Source: Aporrectodea caliginosa (Eukaryota > Annelida > Clitellata > Crassiclitellata > Lumbricidae). Taken from it: a stretch of 64,000 bases of DNA. Positions 50,966-60,951 of this stretch are shown piece after piece. The stretch lies in contig JACEVL010000153.1 of the NCBI GenBank assembly GCA_020284085.1, positions 356,501 through 420,500 on the forward strand, read 5' to 3'. The notes below the pieces were generated by a model. That model was not told the origin of the DNA, ran no database searches, and saw only the letters and a list, made by a program, of their open reading frames with translations. Every line of letters starts with the position of its first letter. Positions within the stretch are counted from its first letter, which is position 1. A program made the translations under genes and the position numbers.

Positions 50966-51260
50966 GAATACGGGCGATGAGAAGTAACATCAATAAAGAA
51001 GAGAAGCCAGACAAACAGCAGGATAATCCAGACATTCTGTTATCAGCCTGTGAAGCAACTTCTTTTGAAGCTGGTTTGACAGAAAATACTTAAAATATCA
51101 AAGAAACTGAAGGTTCCGATGAAGAAATTGAAAGCAACAATGCAACTGAGTTTGTTGAGGATATGACTTAATTCTTTTATAATTCCTCTGATGTATACTC
51201 CGAAATGCTAATGTTACGCGGAAAAAGTACTTTGAATCGTACTTTAAATCATTGGTAAGA
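50966..51260 (+). pseudogene. Acidic reading frame remnant, copy 1
   Basis: The plus strand encodes NINKEEKPD, DILLSACEATSFEAGLTE, a stop, then NIKETEGSDEEIES and VEDM. 59900-60170 encodes a related peptide and has the same internal stop codon after LTE.T. Function unknown. The Asp/Glu/Ser composition recalls the N-terminal region of some DNA transposase genes (for example piggyBac), but that is speculation. Confidence 0.45.
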
Positions 51261-51435
51261 AGAAGAAGATGGTGTTCTTTTATTTATTCTTTTGAATCTT
51301 GTTCTTAATGTTGTTTTGCATCTTGTTTTGCTTCTTCTCCTTGCACCACATAAACCAACGACTTTTATAGCGCCAGTATCCTATGGCACTCAGACAACCG
51401 TTACCAGTGAATCCCCTTGTCTTGCGGAAACGCAG

Positions 51436-51529
51436 GGCAAGCTGGGGGAACTCCTGCTGTCCTTGAACTATCAGCCGAGCGTCAGGGTCATTATTATCGG
51501 GGTCATCACGGCCATAGATGGACTATCTG
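51436..51529 (+). pseudogene. Synaptotagmin-like C2 exon fragment, copy 2
   Basis: CGCAG precedes GGCAAGCTG and the frame gives GKLGELLLSLNYQPSVRV, then IIIGVI, then IDGLS, ending at the same GTCAGT donor as copy 1. The middle LKAKDI part is missing here but present in copy 1, while copy 1 lacks the VRVIII part. The two copies thus lost different pieces of a common ancestor. CTCACTCAATCAC repeats follow as in copy 1. Confidence 0.6.
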
Positions 51530-51684
51530 GTCAGTCAGCAACTCACTCAATCACTAACTTACTCACTACATCAATCAATCAATCCTCAGACAAAATGAAG
51601 GTTGGTACCAGTGTTCACTGCGATATTTACGGAAAAAAGAATAATTAAGATGACACTGGCATGGTGTTAGCTGAAGCTTATATA

Positions 51685-51760
51685 TAACGTCGTCAGAAAC
51701 TCTTAAAAGGTGTCTAGCATTATTCTATATTTTAGCCACATCTCATGCACCTTTTCTAAG
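51685..51760 (+). repeat. Dispersed AAAGGTGT module
   Basis: TATATAACGTCGTCAGAAAC, TCTTAAAAGGTGTCTAGC and TATATTTTAGCCACATCTCA; the same block follows the C2 exon fragments at 35880 and 61150. Confidence 0.65.
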
Positions 51761-52091
51761 CTGCTTGAGCATCGAACGTGAGCACATTTACTCAGAATAA
51801 TAACCGCTCGCACAAAAACATGGAACTCCAAAACACTATATATTACGATTTGTAGCAACATTAGGTTCTTGCCGTGACTATCTAGCCTTTTGCTGATTTG
51901 AGTATGTAAGCTTACTGACGAAAGATCGGAACACATGGAGAAGGCTGACTATGATGGTCGCTAGGATTCAGCGAATCGACGGCACAAGGTGACAAGGTGA
52001 CAAGGTGAAGCTTACTGTACTTTGGCGTTGATCTTAACTGTATTTACTTGGCCTTTTGAACTAAACTTCAGAACCGGGATTGCTGTTACAG

Positions 52092-52250
52092 GAGCTATAT
52101 AAATTAATAACTGATTTTAAGTACGATCCGTTACTGAGTGACTACGATCAGAACTACGACTACAGCTATAACTCCGACTTAGTTTCGGCCGTGACCGACT
52201 GTGACGGTGACTTTGACTTTAACTGTGATCAACTGCTGACCGATACGCAC
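52092..52250 (+). pseudogene. Exon-like block encoding ELYKLITDFK...DQNYDYSY, copy 2
   Basis: TGCTGTTACAG, a good acceptor-like sequence, precedes GAGCTATATAAA. The frame stays open through DYDQNYDYSYNSD and a further Asp-rich stretch until 52295. It lies downstream of the C2 exon fragment at 51436 just as copy 3 (61325) lies downstream of 60952. Confidence 0.45.
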
Positions 52251-52293
52251 TCCCCCCTCCCCCCAAAGGGCAAAATGTCCAAGAAACCCTTAT

Positions 52294-52390
52294 GATGAGA
52301 TGGTACGGACACGTGATACGGATGGCGGGAGAGAGACTGTCCAATGCGGCGCTACACGGTCACGTGGAGGGAGCAGGAGCAGGGGATAGC
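52294..52390 (+). pseudogene. LINE reverse transcriptase C-terminal fragment
   Basis: MRWYGHVIRMAGERLSNAAL and VEG match the familiar RW.GHV.RM...R.P..AL end motif of RTE/other LINE ORFs. It is interrupted at 52391 by the LTR element. Confidence 0.65.
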
Positions 52391-53190
52391 TGTCACGAAT
52401 ATCATTTTCCCAAATTCCTTCTAAAGGGTTCTTTCTTATTTTGCCCTAGCTGTTGATAATATTACCAGAATCTCAACACAGAAAGTTAAATTGGTTAAGT
52501 GTAATAACAACACAATATCTTCATATTTACACAAAGTTCTATGTACACAGTTCCAAGCTCCTCGCTTTGCAAAGTTTAAAGTCAATGTCTGTTCTTCACA
52601 TATTTCAACTAGTTTACTGTTACAAAAGGCACCACTGCAGAACACTGCATCATACTGCAGTACAAGAAAGAACTGAGCTGACGAACCACTTCCCTCCTTT
52701 GACGCGTCGAGTAGAAAGCGAAAGGTTTCTTTGCAAGTTTGCAAATAGAAGCAAACCAAACCACCCGTCCTTGTCGTTACCAAGTACAACTGGATTCAGG
52801 TTGTAGAGCGCATGGTTGACACTCCCCAGAACTACAGAAAATACCAAAAAAAACTACTAGACATTTGCCATAATACCTACACGCCCCCTTCCACTGTAGG
52901 CGTCACCTCTACCATTTACGAGTCAACACATGTGTAAAACGCAGTACACCAAACTACAACAAAACCACCAGACACAACATAAATTTATACCATACCCGAG
53001 TAACCCGACGGAAAGGTCAAGTTTCGGTATAATTCTTGGCGAATGTTGGCGACAAGTTTGTCACACCAATGGCGAACGCCCACCTCGTCTAGCAATCTTC
53101 TCCCTCTGTCCAGCTTAGACTGACTCCCTGCCTACCGCATAACTTCCTTTAGCGCTATACTTCATAATTTCATTAGCGCCTTTTGTGACA
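52391..53190 (-). repeat. 3' LTR (800 bp)
   Basis: Bounded by TGTCAC at 52391 and GTGACA ending at 53190, a 6-bp inverted terminal repeat with TG and CA at the outer bases. It matches 57983-58779. The purine-rich tract lies directly inside it. Confidence 0.88.
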
Positions 53191-53200
53191 CAACCCTCTC
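53191..53200 (-). promoter_or_regulatory. Polypurine tract
   Basis: GAGAGGGTTG on the minus strand, immediately upstream of the 3' LTR start TGTCAC. Position and composition fit the plus-strand DNA primer of LTR elements. Confidence 0.65.
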
Positions 53201-53371
53201 ATCCAGAACAAACTTCCAATTTTTGGAACTTTGTTACTCTTAACACAAAAGGTAAATAAACAAATATCACCAAAACGTATATACCATTGAACGACTTAAG
53301 TTGAGACACTCATCTCCTCAACAACACAAAATACAGCATGACTTGTTAATTAACTTGGTCATAATAACAAC

Positions 53372-56300
53372 TTAAACAACTCTACTCAAAAAGTCTGCAC
53401 CCAGATTATCCTTGCCTTTGATTACTTCAACACGGAATCTGTATGGCTGCAAAATGAGAGCCCACCTCATAACACGAGGATTTGACAGTCGCGCTTTGTT
53501 TAGGTAAGACAATGGTTCGTGATCCACTTGCAAAACAAATTGTCTACCGTACAAATACCTTTGCAACTTTTCTACCGACCATACAATTGCCAGACATTCC
53601 TTTTCCACTACAGAATATGCCTTCTCTCTCTCAAGCAACTTTCTACTTATGTACACCACAGGAAAATACTGCTCTTCGTACACTTGCAAAAGAACAGACC
53701 CAATACCAACATTTGAAGCATCTGTACGTAAAACAAACAAACGATCAAAATCAGGAAACTTCAACACAGGATCATCACTTAACAATCCTTTCAATGTATC
53801 AAAAGAAACTTGCTGTTCTACACCCCATGGTACAACATTGGGAGAACCCTTCTTAGTCAGATCTGTTAACGGTGCAACAATAGTAGCAAAATCAGGAATA
53901 AACTTCCTATAATATCCAGCTAAACCAACAAATGCTCTCACTTCCTTCTTCGTTCTTGGGTTTGGAGCTTTAAGGATTCGTTCCACCTTGTCGAATTCAG
54001 TCTGCAAATTACCCTGACCCAACACATGACCCAAAAAATTAAGGTTCGAATATCCAAAAAAACACTTGGAAGGCTTTACAGTTAAACCTGCCTCTCTTAT
54101 CCGTACTAACAATGCACGTAATGTTTCCAAATGATTTCTCCATGAACCTGTATGAGTCAGAACATCATCAACAAAACTATCGACATGATCTAAATCACAC
54201 AAAAGTTTTCTCATCATGCGGCAATATGAAGCTCCAGAATTGACCATACCGAATGGCATTCTGGCAAATTGGAAAAGACCATTAGACGTCACAAATGCAG
54301 TTTTCATCTTATCCTGTTCCTTTACCGGGATCTGCCAGAATCCCTTGGAAAAGTCTACTTTGGAAAAATACTGGTCCTTGGCTAATTTTGCAAAGATCAC
54401 CTCAGGGTTTTCCATAGGTTCCCCATCGAATTTGGTAATTTGATTTAATCTTCTAAAATCAATTACTGGTCGAAATGTACCATCTTTCTTTTTAACCAAT
54501 AATAACGGTGAAGAATATGGGGAGTTTGATGGTTCAATTATCCCTCTTTTAATCATTTCTCGAATTTCTTCATTTACAGTTTCCTGCAAGGCAAACGGAA
54601 CAGGATAGGGTTTACAGCGAATCGGTTTTGTATTATCCAGTACAATTTCATGTTCAACAAGAGTGGTTAACCCTGGTTCAGAAGAAAACACGTCAGAAAA
54701 TTCTAACAACAATGTTTTTAGTTCAGTCTGCTGAATCACAGTCAATTCGGGATTAACATTGACATTTTCAACCGTTTCACATTCATAAGACAGTTGCCCA
54801 TCGTCTAAACTTGACACAGAATCACTCGGTTCCTCTGATTCGACTACCGTCACAAAACCAACAACCTCCTCGGGTTCACGTTCAAAATATTGTTTAAGCA
54901 TATTTATGTGAAAAATCTTAGTTCTTCCTTCCCTGATACAAATCTTGTAATCAGTAGCCCCAACTCTTTCTAAAACTTCAAAAGGACCCTTCCACTGCAT
55001 TAACAACTTGTTTAGATCTGTAGGAAGCAAAATCAACACTTTATCTCCTGGTTTCAAAACACGTAATTTAGCCTTTCGATCAAAATGTGACTTATACCTC
55101 AACTGTGCATGCATCAATGACTCATGTGCAAGCTTACAAGTCTCTTCGATACGATTCCTAAGATCATTCACATACTGGTAAGTGGTTTTAACCTCCTCAT
55201 CAGGTTTTTCATTAGTCCATAACTCCCTAAGAATTGACATAGGCCCTCGAATTTGTCTCCCATACAAAAGTTCAAATGGGGAAAAGCCTAGCGATTCTTG
55301 TGGCACCTCCCTGTATGCAAACAACAACGGTTCCAAGTAGCGATCCCAATCCCTTGGTTTTTCTACACACAGCTTCTTAAGCATTTGCTTTAGAGTGCTA
55401 TTAAATTTCTCACAAAGTCCGTTGCATTCTGGGTGATATGGTGTGCTTACCATATGTTTAATGGACAACAATCTTTCAACCTCCCTCATTAACTCTGACA
55501 CAAACTGTGAACCTTGATCAGTTAAAATTTCACTAGGAATTCCCATACGAGAATAAATTTGAACAAGTGCTTCTGCCACTCGCTCAGTATCAATAGATGG
55601 TAAAGCTACAGCCTCAGGATATCTTGTGGCATAATCAATCACAGTCAAAATGTATCTATTTCCCCGTTCAGATGGTGGAGATATAGGCCCGATTAAATCC
55701 ATGGAAATTCTCTGAAACGCAGTTCCAATAATAGGCATCTTTTGCAACGGTGCCTTTCCAACCCTTCCCTTTGGAACACATCGTTGGCAAACATCACAAG
55801 ATTTACAAAACCGTGCTACATCACTCTGCAAACCTGGCCAATAAAAATTTGTTCGAATCCTTTCACAAGTTCGTGCAATTCCCAAATGACCTGACATAAT
55901 AGAATCGTGCCCAAGAGTCATAACATTGTTCCTTAATGCAACAGGCAACATTAACTGCTTGGTAGTAACTCCTGATCCAGTTTTATGATATCTATACAAT
56001 ATTCCTTTTGACACTTCAAATTGTGCACACTGAGAATTACTCAATCCCATTATTTCTCCTGTTTTTGCCATATCAAAATACTTTTGTAAACTCGAATCCT
56101 CGCATTGCATTTGCTTTAACACATCTTTGTTTACATTAGGAAAATCAATGTCCTTGGTTACCAAAGGTCTTAATGGTTTGTTTTTACGTTCCAATTGGGC
56201 CCGAGTTGTCACTGCCCCCACTTGTTCAATAGGTGTCTCTACTTTCAAGAGATTCTCCACACATGGCATTACTCCTGGAACATTTCCTAACACAACATCA

Positions 56301-57739
56301 CACATAGAACTGTCTACAACTGACACATCAACTTCTCCAGAGAAAAACATTGATTCCAACAAAACCTTAGCAGTTGGCACAGTGTGTACAGTACCATCAA
56401 GTAAAACCAATTTCTTCTTTTGTCCTGTTAAAGCACAATTAGGAACATACTTCCTTTTGACCAAAATTGTAGTACACCCAGTGTCACGCAAAACATCAAC
56501 AGGAATACCAAAAACAGTGCCTTTCACAATGGGTAAATTATTAGTTTCCGAACACTGAAATGATTCTTCAACAAAACAATTAGCAAATTCCCTTGATGTC
56601 ACTTCGTTCACCTTAGTTCTGCAATTCCTTGCCAGATGTCCAGAACGATTACAAATGAAACATCTTTTATCCAATTTAGAATAAGAATTTTGTTGGTGCA
56701 CAGACTTAACATTATTATCCATTTTGCTACTTAATTTCACATCAAAATTAGCATTGTTCTCTAACCTATTTCCACTAACATTAGCCCTTGGCCTTTCTGC
56801 ATACTGTGAAACAAAATTGCCTCCAGTTTGGGTTTTCAAGTTAGTTTTACTAAACATTCTAGCATCCAAATAGCGATCAGCCAGACATTTAGCTTCCTCA
56901 ATCGTATTAGGGGCCCTTTCCTTCAAAAACAATGCCAAATCAGAATCACAACTTGCAATGAATTGGTCTTTTACCAACAATTCCCGTAAACCTTCATATG
57001 TAGAGTCAACTTCAGATAGTTTAACATATCTATCAAAAGCATTGCTTAACCTAGACACAAATTGCGATGCGCTTTCTCCCTTTTCAAATCGCATTGACAG
57101 AAATTTACTTCGATACCCTGCAACCGTTAATCGAAACTGATGTAACAAGTCAGACCTGAGCCCTCGATAATCATTAACAACATCTGCAGAGCGTCTTGTA
57201 TAAACATCCAAAGCCCTACCTGTTAACAATGCACTTAAATTCGTTGCCCAATCACCTTCAGCCCAACCTTGTGCTGTTGCATATAACTCAAACCTTTGTA
57301 AATACGCATCAATGTCATCAACTGCAGCATTAAAAAAAGGTAATTTAGGTACACGAGCACCTTTATGTCCAGTTTGTGTTGGTTGTACAAAATCTTCCTG
57401 AGTCAATGCTTGACTTTGAATGTCTTGCTTTATTTTAGCTAATTCTACTTCTTGTTTACTTTTTACAGCTAACACTTCAATCTCATGCCTTCTTGCTCTT
57501 TCTTTGTCTTCTAACTCAAACCGTATTACTTTCTCTCTCTCCTCATCTTCTCTACGTTTCTCCTCTCTCGTTAAACGTCTTTCCTCCCTTTCTTGGTTTT
57601 CTCTTTCCTTTGAGCTCTGCAATTGCTCTCTCTCAAAGTCACGTTGCTCACGCAAGCTTTGTGTCGCAAACTTCATTAACTCCTCACCAACCAATCCCAG
57701 TTCTTTTCCAATTTTCATGAAATACCCCACGTCAGACAT
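53372..57739 (-). CDS. Gag-Pol polyprotein, 1455 aa, with PR-IN-RT-RNaseH order
   Basis: It supplies the structural Gag and the enzymes that copy and integrate the element. In order: a charged coiled-coil-like segment (about 30-110), a capsid-like region (about 130-300), a CCHC knuckle C360-x2-C363-x4-H368-x4-C373, and an aspartic protease with D419-T-G. The integrase has a zinc-binding H611/H618/C648/C651, then D681, D741 and E777 (DD35E spacing), then a W-K-G-P-F module at 916-920. The reverse transcriptase has KVDFSKGFWQIP with D1129, and FVDD at 1189-1192. RNase H has D1340, E1381, D1406 and D1449. All key residues are present and there is no internal stop or frameshift. The ATG at 57739 is the first in frame after the primer-binding site. 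Sequence types are Ty3/gypsy, but integrase precedes RT, as in Gmr1-like elements. Confidence 0.95.
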   Translation of the reverse strand: MSDVGYFMKIGKELGLVGEELMKFATQSLREQRDFEREQLQSSKERENQEREERRLTREEKRREDEEREKVIRFELEDKERARRHEIEVLAVKSKQEVELAKIKQDIQSQALTQEDFVQPTQTGHKGARVPKLPFFNAAVDDIDAYLQRFELYATAQGWAEGDWATNLSALLTGRALDVYTRRSADVVNDYRGLRSDLLHQFRLTVAGYRSKFLSMRFEKGESASQFVSRLSNAFDRYVKLSEVDSTYEGLRELLVKDQFIASCDSDLALFLKERAPNTIEEAKCLADRYLDARMFSKTNLKTQTGGNFVSQYAERPRANVSGNRLENNANFDVKLSSKMDNNVKSVHQQNSYSKLDKRCFICNRSGHLARNCRTKVNEVTSREFANCFVEESFQCSETNNLPIVKGTVFGIPVDVLRDTGCTTILVKRKYVPNCALTGQKKKLVLLDGTVHTVPTAKVLLESMFFSGEVDVSVVDSSMCDVVLGNVPGVMPCVENLLKVETPIEQVGAVTTRAQLERKNKPLRPLVTKDIDFPNVNKDVLKQMQCEDSSLQKYFDMAKTGEIMGLSNSQCAQFEVSKGILYRYHKTGSGVTTKQLMLPVALRNNVMTLGHDSIMSGHLGIARTCERIRTNFYWPGLQSDVARFCKSCDVCQRCVPKGRVGKAPLQKMPIIGTAFQRISMDLIGPISPPSERGNRYILTVIDYATRYPEAVALPSIDTERVAEALVQIYSRMGIPSEILTDQGSQFVSELMREVERLLSIKHMVSTPYHPECNGLCEKFNSTLKQMLKKLCVEKPRDWDRYLEPLLFAYREVPQESLGFSPFELLYGRQIRGPMSILRELWTNEKPDEEVKTTYQYVNDLRNRIEETCKLAHESLMHAQLRYKSHFDRKAKLRVLKPGDKVLILLPTDLNKLLMQWKGPFEVLERVGATDYKICIREGRTKIFHINMLKQYFEREPEEVVGFVTVVESEEPSDSVSSLDDGQLSYECETVENVNVNPELTVIQQTELKTLLLEFSDVFSSEPGLTTLVEHEIVLDNTKPIRCKPYPVPFALQETVNEEIREMIKRGIIEPSNSPYSSPLLLVKKKDGTFRPVIDFRRLNQITKFDGEPMENPEVIFAKLAKDQYFSKVDFSKGFWQIPVKEQDKMKTAFVTSNGLFQFARMPFGMVNSGASYCRMMRKLLCDLDHVDSFVDDVLTHTGSWRNHLETLRALLVRIREAGLTVKPSKCFFGYSNLNFLGHVLGQGNLQTEFDKVERILKAPNPRTKKEVRAFVGLAGYYRKFIPDFATIVAPLTDLTKKGSPNVVPWGVEQQVSFDTLKGLLSDDPVLKFPDFDRLFVLRTDASNVGIGSVLLQVYEEQYFPVVYISRKLLEREKAYSVVEKECLAIVWSVEKLQRYLYGRQFVLQVDHEPLSYLNKARLSNPRVMRWALILQPYRFRVEVIKGKDNLGADFLSRVV

Positions 57740-57963
57740 GGTAACAAAAATTCCTGTAACGCTTTACAGTAAAACACACAAAACAAAACAATAAAAACAG
57801 CAATTTCAAAACTCTAATTTCACTCAACATATAACCGTGTAATCACACTAACCATTATGAGATATCAGCTATAGGTCTTACATACCACTCTCACTATCCT
57901 ATCTATCCTATCCTCCTATCTATCCTATCTATCTTATTTTATCTTATCCCGCATATCCTATCT
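57740..57963 (-). other. Leader between primer-binding site and gag
   Basis: About 220 bp, with a run of CTATC/TATCC repeats at 57895-57963 on the plus strand. No ORF. It would hold packaging and dimerisation signals, but I cannot point to them. Confidence 0.55.
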
Positions 57964-57981
57964 ATCCCACCGCTGTCACCA
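57964..57981 (-). promoter_or_regulatory. Primer-binding site, tRNA-Leu type
   Basis: The minus strand begins TGGTGACAGCGGTGGGAT one base inside the 5' LTR. Its complement ends ATCCCACCGCTGTCA-CCA. That differs by one base from the 3' end of common metazoan tRNA-Leu(AAG) (CCGCTGCCA), so tRNA-Leu is the likely primer. Confidence 0.75.
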
Positions 57982-57982
57982 T

Positions 57983-58779
57983 TGTCACGAATATCATTTT
58001 CCCAAATTCCTTCTAAAGGGTTCTTTCTTATTTTGCCCTAGCTGTTGATAATATTACCAGAATCTCAACACAGATAGTTAAATTGGTTAAGTGTAATAAC
58101 AACACAATATCTTCATATTTACACAAACAAAGTTCTATGTACACAGTTCCAAGCTCCTCGCTTTGCAAAGTTTAAAGTCAATGTCTGTTCTTCACATATT
58201 TCAACTAGTTTACTATTACAAAAGGCACCACTGCAGAACACTGCATCATACTGCAGTACAAGAATGAACTGAGCTGACGAACCACTTCCCTCCTTTGACG
58301 CGTCGAGTAGAAAGCGAAAGGTTTCTTTGCAAGTTTGCAAATAGAACCAAACCAAACCACCCGTCCTTGTCGTTACCAAGTACAACTGGATTCAGGTTGT
58401 AGAGCGCATGGTTGACACTCCCCAGAACTACAGAAAATACCAAAAAAAACTACTAGACATTCGCCATAATACCTACACGCCCCCTTCCATTGTAGGCGTC
58501 ACCTCTACCATTTACGAGTCAACACATGTGTAAAACGCAGTACACCAAACTACAACAAAACCACCAGACACAACATAAATTTATACCATACCCGAGTAAC
58601 CCGACGGAAAGGTCAAGTTTCGGTATAATTCTTGGCGAATGTTGGCGACAAGTTTGTCACACCAATGGCGAACGCCCACCTCGTCTAGCAATCTTCTCCC
58701 TCTGTCCAGCTTAGACTGACTCCCTGCCTACCGCATAACTTCCTTTAGCGCTATACTTCATAATTTCATTAGCGCCTTT
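57983..58779 (-). repeat. 5' LTR, outer end incomplete
   Basis: Starts TGTCACGAAT on the plus strand like the 3' LTR and follows it to AGCGCCTTT at 58779. The expected TGTGACA is then replaced by CTTCGTGTC. It has one extra ACAA relative to the 3' LTR near 58125. Promoter and polyadenylation signals must lie here, but I see no strong TATA box. Confidence 0.85.
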
Positions 58780-58789
58780 CTTCGTGTCT

Positions 58790-59430
58790 ATATTCCCTAG
58801 GGAATGGGGAGGAAGGGAATGGCTTACGTCAGGGATGGGGAGGAAGGAGGGAGGGACGGAGGGAAAGGTTTCTCAGGGGAGGGAGGGACGAAGGGAGGAG
58901 GGGGAGGGAAGGGAGGGAGGAGGTACGGACGGCCGGGAGGGACGGCAGAGAAGTACGGAAGAGGAGGGAGAGAGGGAGAGGAGGAGAGAGTGACTGACAT
59001 TATCATTACCCTCGGACGGACGGAGGGAAAGAGGGAGGGGAAGTTCGGGAGAGGAAGGGAGGAGGAGGGAAAGGGAGGGAGGGAAGGAGGACAGAAGGAG
59101 GGACGGAGGGAAGGAGGGAGGTACGGACGGCCGGGAGGGACGGCAGAGAAGTAAGAGGAGGGAGAGAGGGAGGGAGGGAGAGGGAGTGACTGACATTTTC
59201 ATTACCCTTGGACGGACGGAGGGAAGAGGGACTTACCCTCGGACGGACGGAGGAGGAGCACGCACGATCGCCGTGAGAGACGTGGGGAGGAGGGACGTTG
59301 AAGGGACGGACGGGAGAGAAGTACGGGGGGGAGGAACGGACGGACGGTGGTAGGGAGGGAGGAAGGGAGGAGAGGGAGGGAGGAACGGACGGACGGTGGT
59401 AGGGAGGAGAGGGAGAAGACTTATGTCAAT
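58790..59430. repeat. GGGA/GGAC-rich minisatellite
   Basis: Irregular GGGAGGGA and GGACGGACGGA units, with larger repeats around GTGACTGACATT.TCATTACC (58991 and 59188) and GTACGGACGGCCGGGAGGGA (58922 and 59120). Plus strand is strongly purine-biased. Frames are repeat artefacts. Confidence 0.85.
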
Positions 59431-59890
59431 CATAGCATGAGAAGACGCATCTCTTGACATTTTCAAATTGTTTTTAACCGTCTTAGGACTGGCCAACATC
59501 TAGTATATAATAATCACCAGTTTCGCTCAATCGCCAGATAACGCCACACAAGCAAGTCCAGTTTAAGGTTAAAATTACATATCGGTATCATTTTGGTTCA
59601 AGAAGCAAGTCCAACACCATCGTCCATATAAATAGTTATTATTGCATGTGGTTCTGGCGGAAAACCAGAGGCAGAAAGAAGCATGTCCAAGTAGTACTGG
59701 AAAATTCTAAGGCAAAAAGAAGCATGTGCATCAACCAATTGTACGCGTACATTCAGACCGATGGGTGATGCCTGAGTTGTTTTTCGCATTTTCCTCAGAA
59801 ACTAAAATCGGTGACTTGCTTCCTTTTGCGATGGCAGGGCAGTAGGCTATACGGGGAACTAAGCGAAAATAGTTCTTCGAATGTGTCGAT
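59431..59890. other. Unannotated
   Basis: A tandem-like AGAAGCAAGTCCA / AGAAGCATGTCCA / AGAAGCATGTGCA triplet occurs at 59599-59730. No gene seen. Confidence 0.45.
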
Positions 59891-59899
59891 GAGAAAGAA

Positions 59900-60170
59900 T
59901 ATCAATAAAGAAGAGAAATCAGACATGCACTGCAAATAGCAGGGAAGACATTCTGTTATCCGCCTATGAAGCAACTTCTTTGGAAGCTGGTTTGACTGAA
60001 TATACTTAAAATATCAAAGAAACGGAAGGTTCCGATGAAGAAAGTGAAAGTACCGATGCATCTGAGTCTGTTGAGGATATGAGTAATTTCTTTTATAATT
60101 CCTCTGACATACTCCGAAATGAGAATGTCACGCAGGACAAGTACTTTAAATAGTACTCTGAATCAGAAGT
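59900..60170 (+). pseudogene. Acidic reading frame remnant, copy 2
   Basis: Matches 50966-51260: NINKEEKSD, a frameshift, DILLSAYEATSLEAGLTE, a stop, then KETEGSDEESES and VEDMSNFFYNSSD. The stop after LTE.T is shared with copy 1, so it was present before the copies split. Confidence 0.45.
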
Positions 60171-60780
60171 AAGTAGACGATCCCAATCACTGGAAAGCCG
60201 GCCAAGGGTCAGATGATAGATAGGCCTACAAAGAATGCAAAGATGCGCCCTGGCGTTTAATTAAGATTCTTTTGTCGAGTCCCAGCACAAGCAGACCAAT
60301 CAAACGCCAGTGCTAACTAATTCTGTAATCCTCATGAGTACTTTCAGATCACACAATTGCTAAGACTGTAATATCCAAAATAGATTTATTCAGTTAGTGT
60401 AAGACCAAAGCTTGCATGAAGGTGGAGGGCGACGACAACCTCTTCGTAAAGACAAAGCGTCGCTAACAGTAACTAACACAACCTGTTGCTTTCTTATAAC
60501 AACATTCTTAAACTTTAAAATGGGATTCGTCTGTGTTCCCCAATGTAAACAATCGTCTCTCCAATTCCACTGACTACATGTGGATGGACTCTTTTGAGAG
60601 GCACTTAAAAAGACGAACAAGAAACGTCGAGAACTGTGGAGATCTGAGGATCCCGCGCCACCAATTACCTCTATGCAATCAAATCATGATTTCAATTGCA
60701 TTGAACTCTCCTTCAAGAACAATACTCGTAAAACTATGTACTGTTCCGTTAGAGACAGCTAGAGAATATACTTCATAGGC
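60171..60780. other. Unannotated, one dispersed module
   Basis: A weak module (GGAGGGCGACGACAACCTCT, AAGACAAAGCGTCGCTAAC) lies at 60427-60470. No gene. Confidence 0.45.
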
Positions 60781-60784
60781 CTGC

Positions 60785-60951
60785 TCCTTCTACTCTTCCT
60801 CCTCCTCCTCTTCTTTCTCCTCCTCTTCCTACTACAACTACTATTACTACTACTGGTACTGGTACTGCTACTGCTACTGCTACTGCTACTGCAACTGCAA
60901 CTGCAACTGCAACTGCTGCTGCTGCAGCTGCTGCTGCTGCTGCTGTTGCAT
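60785..60951. repeat. TCC, TAC, CTG trinucleotide tract
   Basis: Mixed triplet repeats with the series CTACTG, CTGCAA, CTGCTG. It has grown directly against the C2 exon fragment at 60952. Confidence 0.9.

Larger units (their letters stand above)
52391..58779 (-). mobile_element. LTR retrotransposon, Ty3/gypsy with integrase before RT (Gmr1-like)
   Basis: A 6.4-kb element with two LTRs, a primer-binding site, a purine-rich tract and one continuous gag-pol ORF of 1455 codons. The order of pol domains is protease, integrase, reverse transcriptase, RNase H. The LTRs differ by about six substitutions and one 4-bp indel over roughly 790 bp. No target duplication is seen, and the outer end of the 5' LTR (right side) lacks its last ~11 bp, so that edge was altered after insertion or during it. 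Left flank is a LINE fragment; right flank is a G-rich repeat. Confidence 0.92.

Noticed and set aside
53482..57794. Plus-strand open frames of 60-143 codons across the gag-pol region
   Set aside because: Antisense shadows of the minus-strand polyprotein; no domain of their own.
60384..60620. 76-codon minus-strand frame
   Set aside because: It overlaps a dispersed module and an opposite-strand frame; no similarity recognised.
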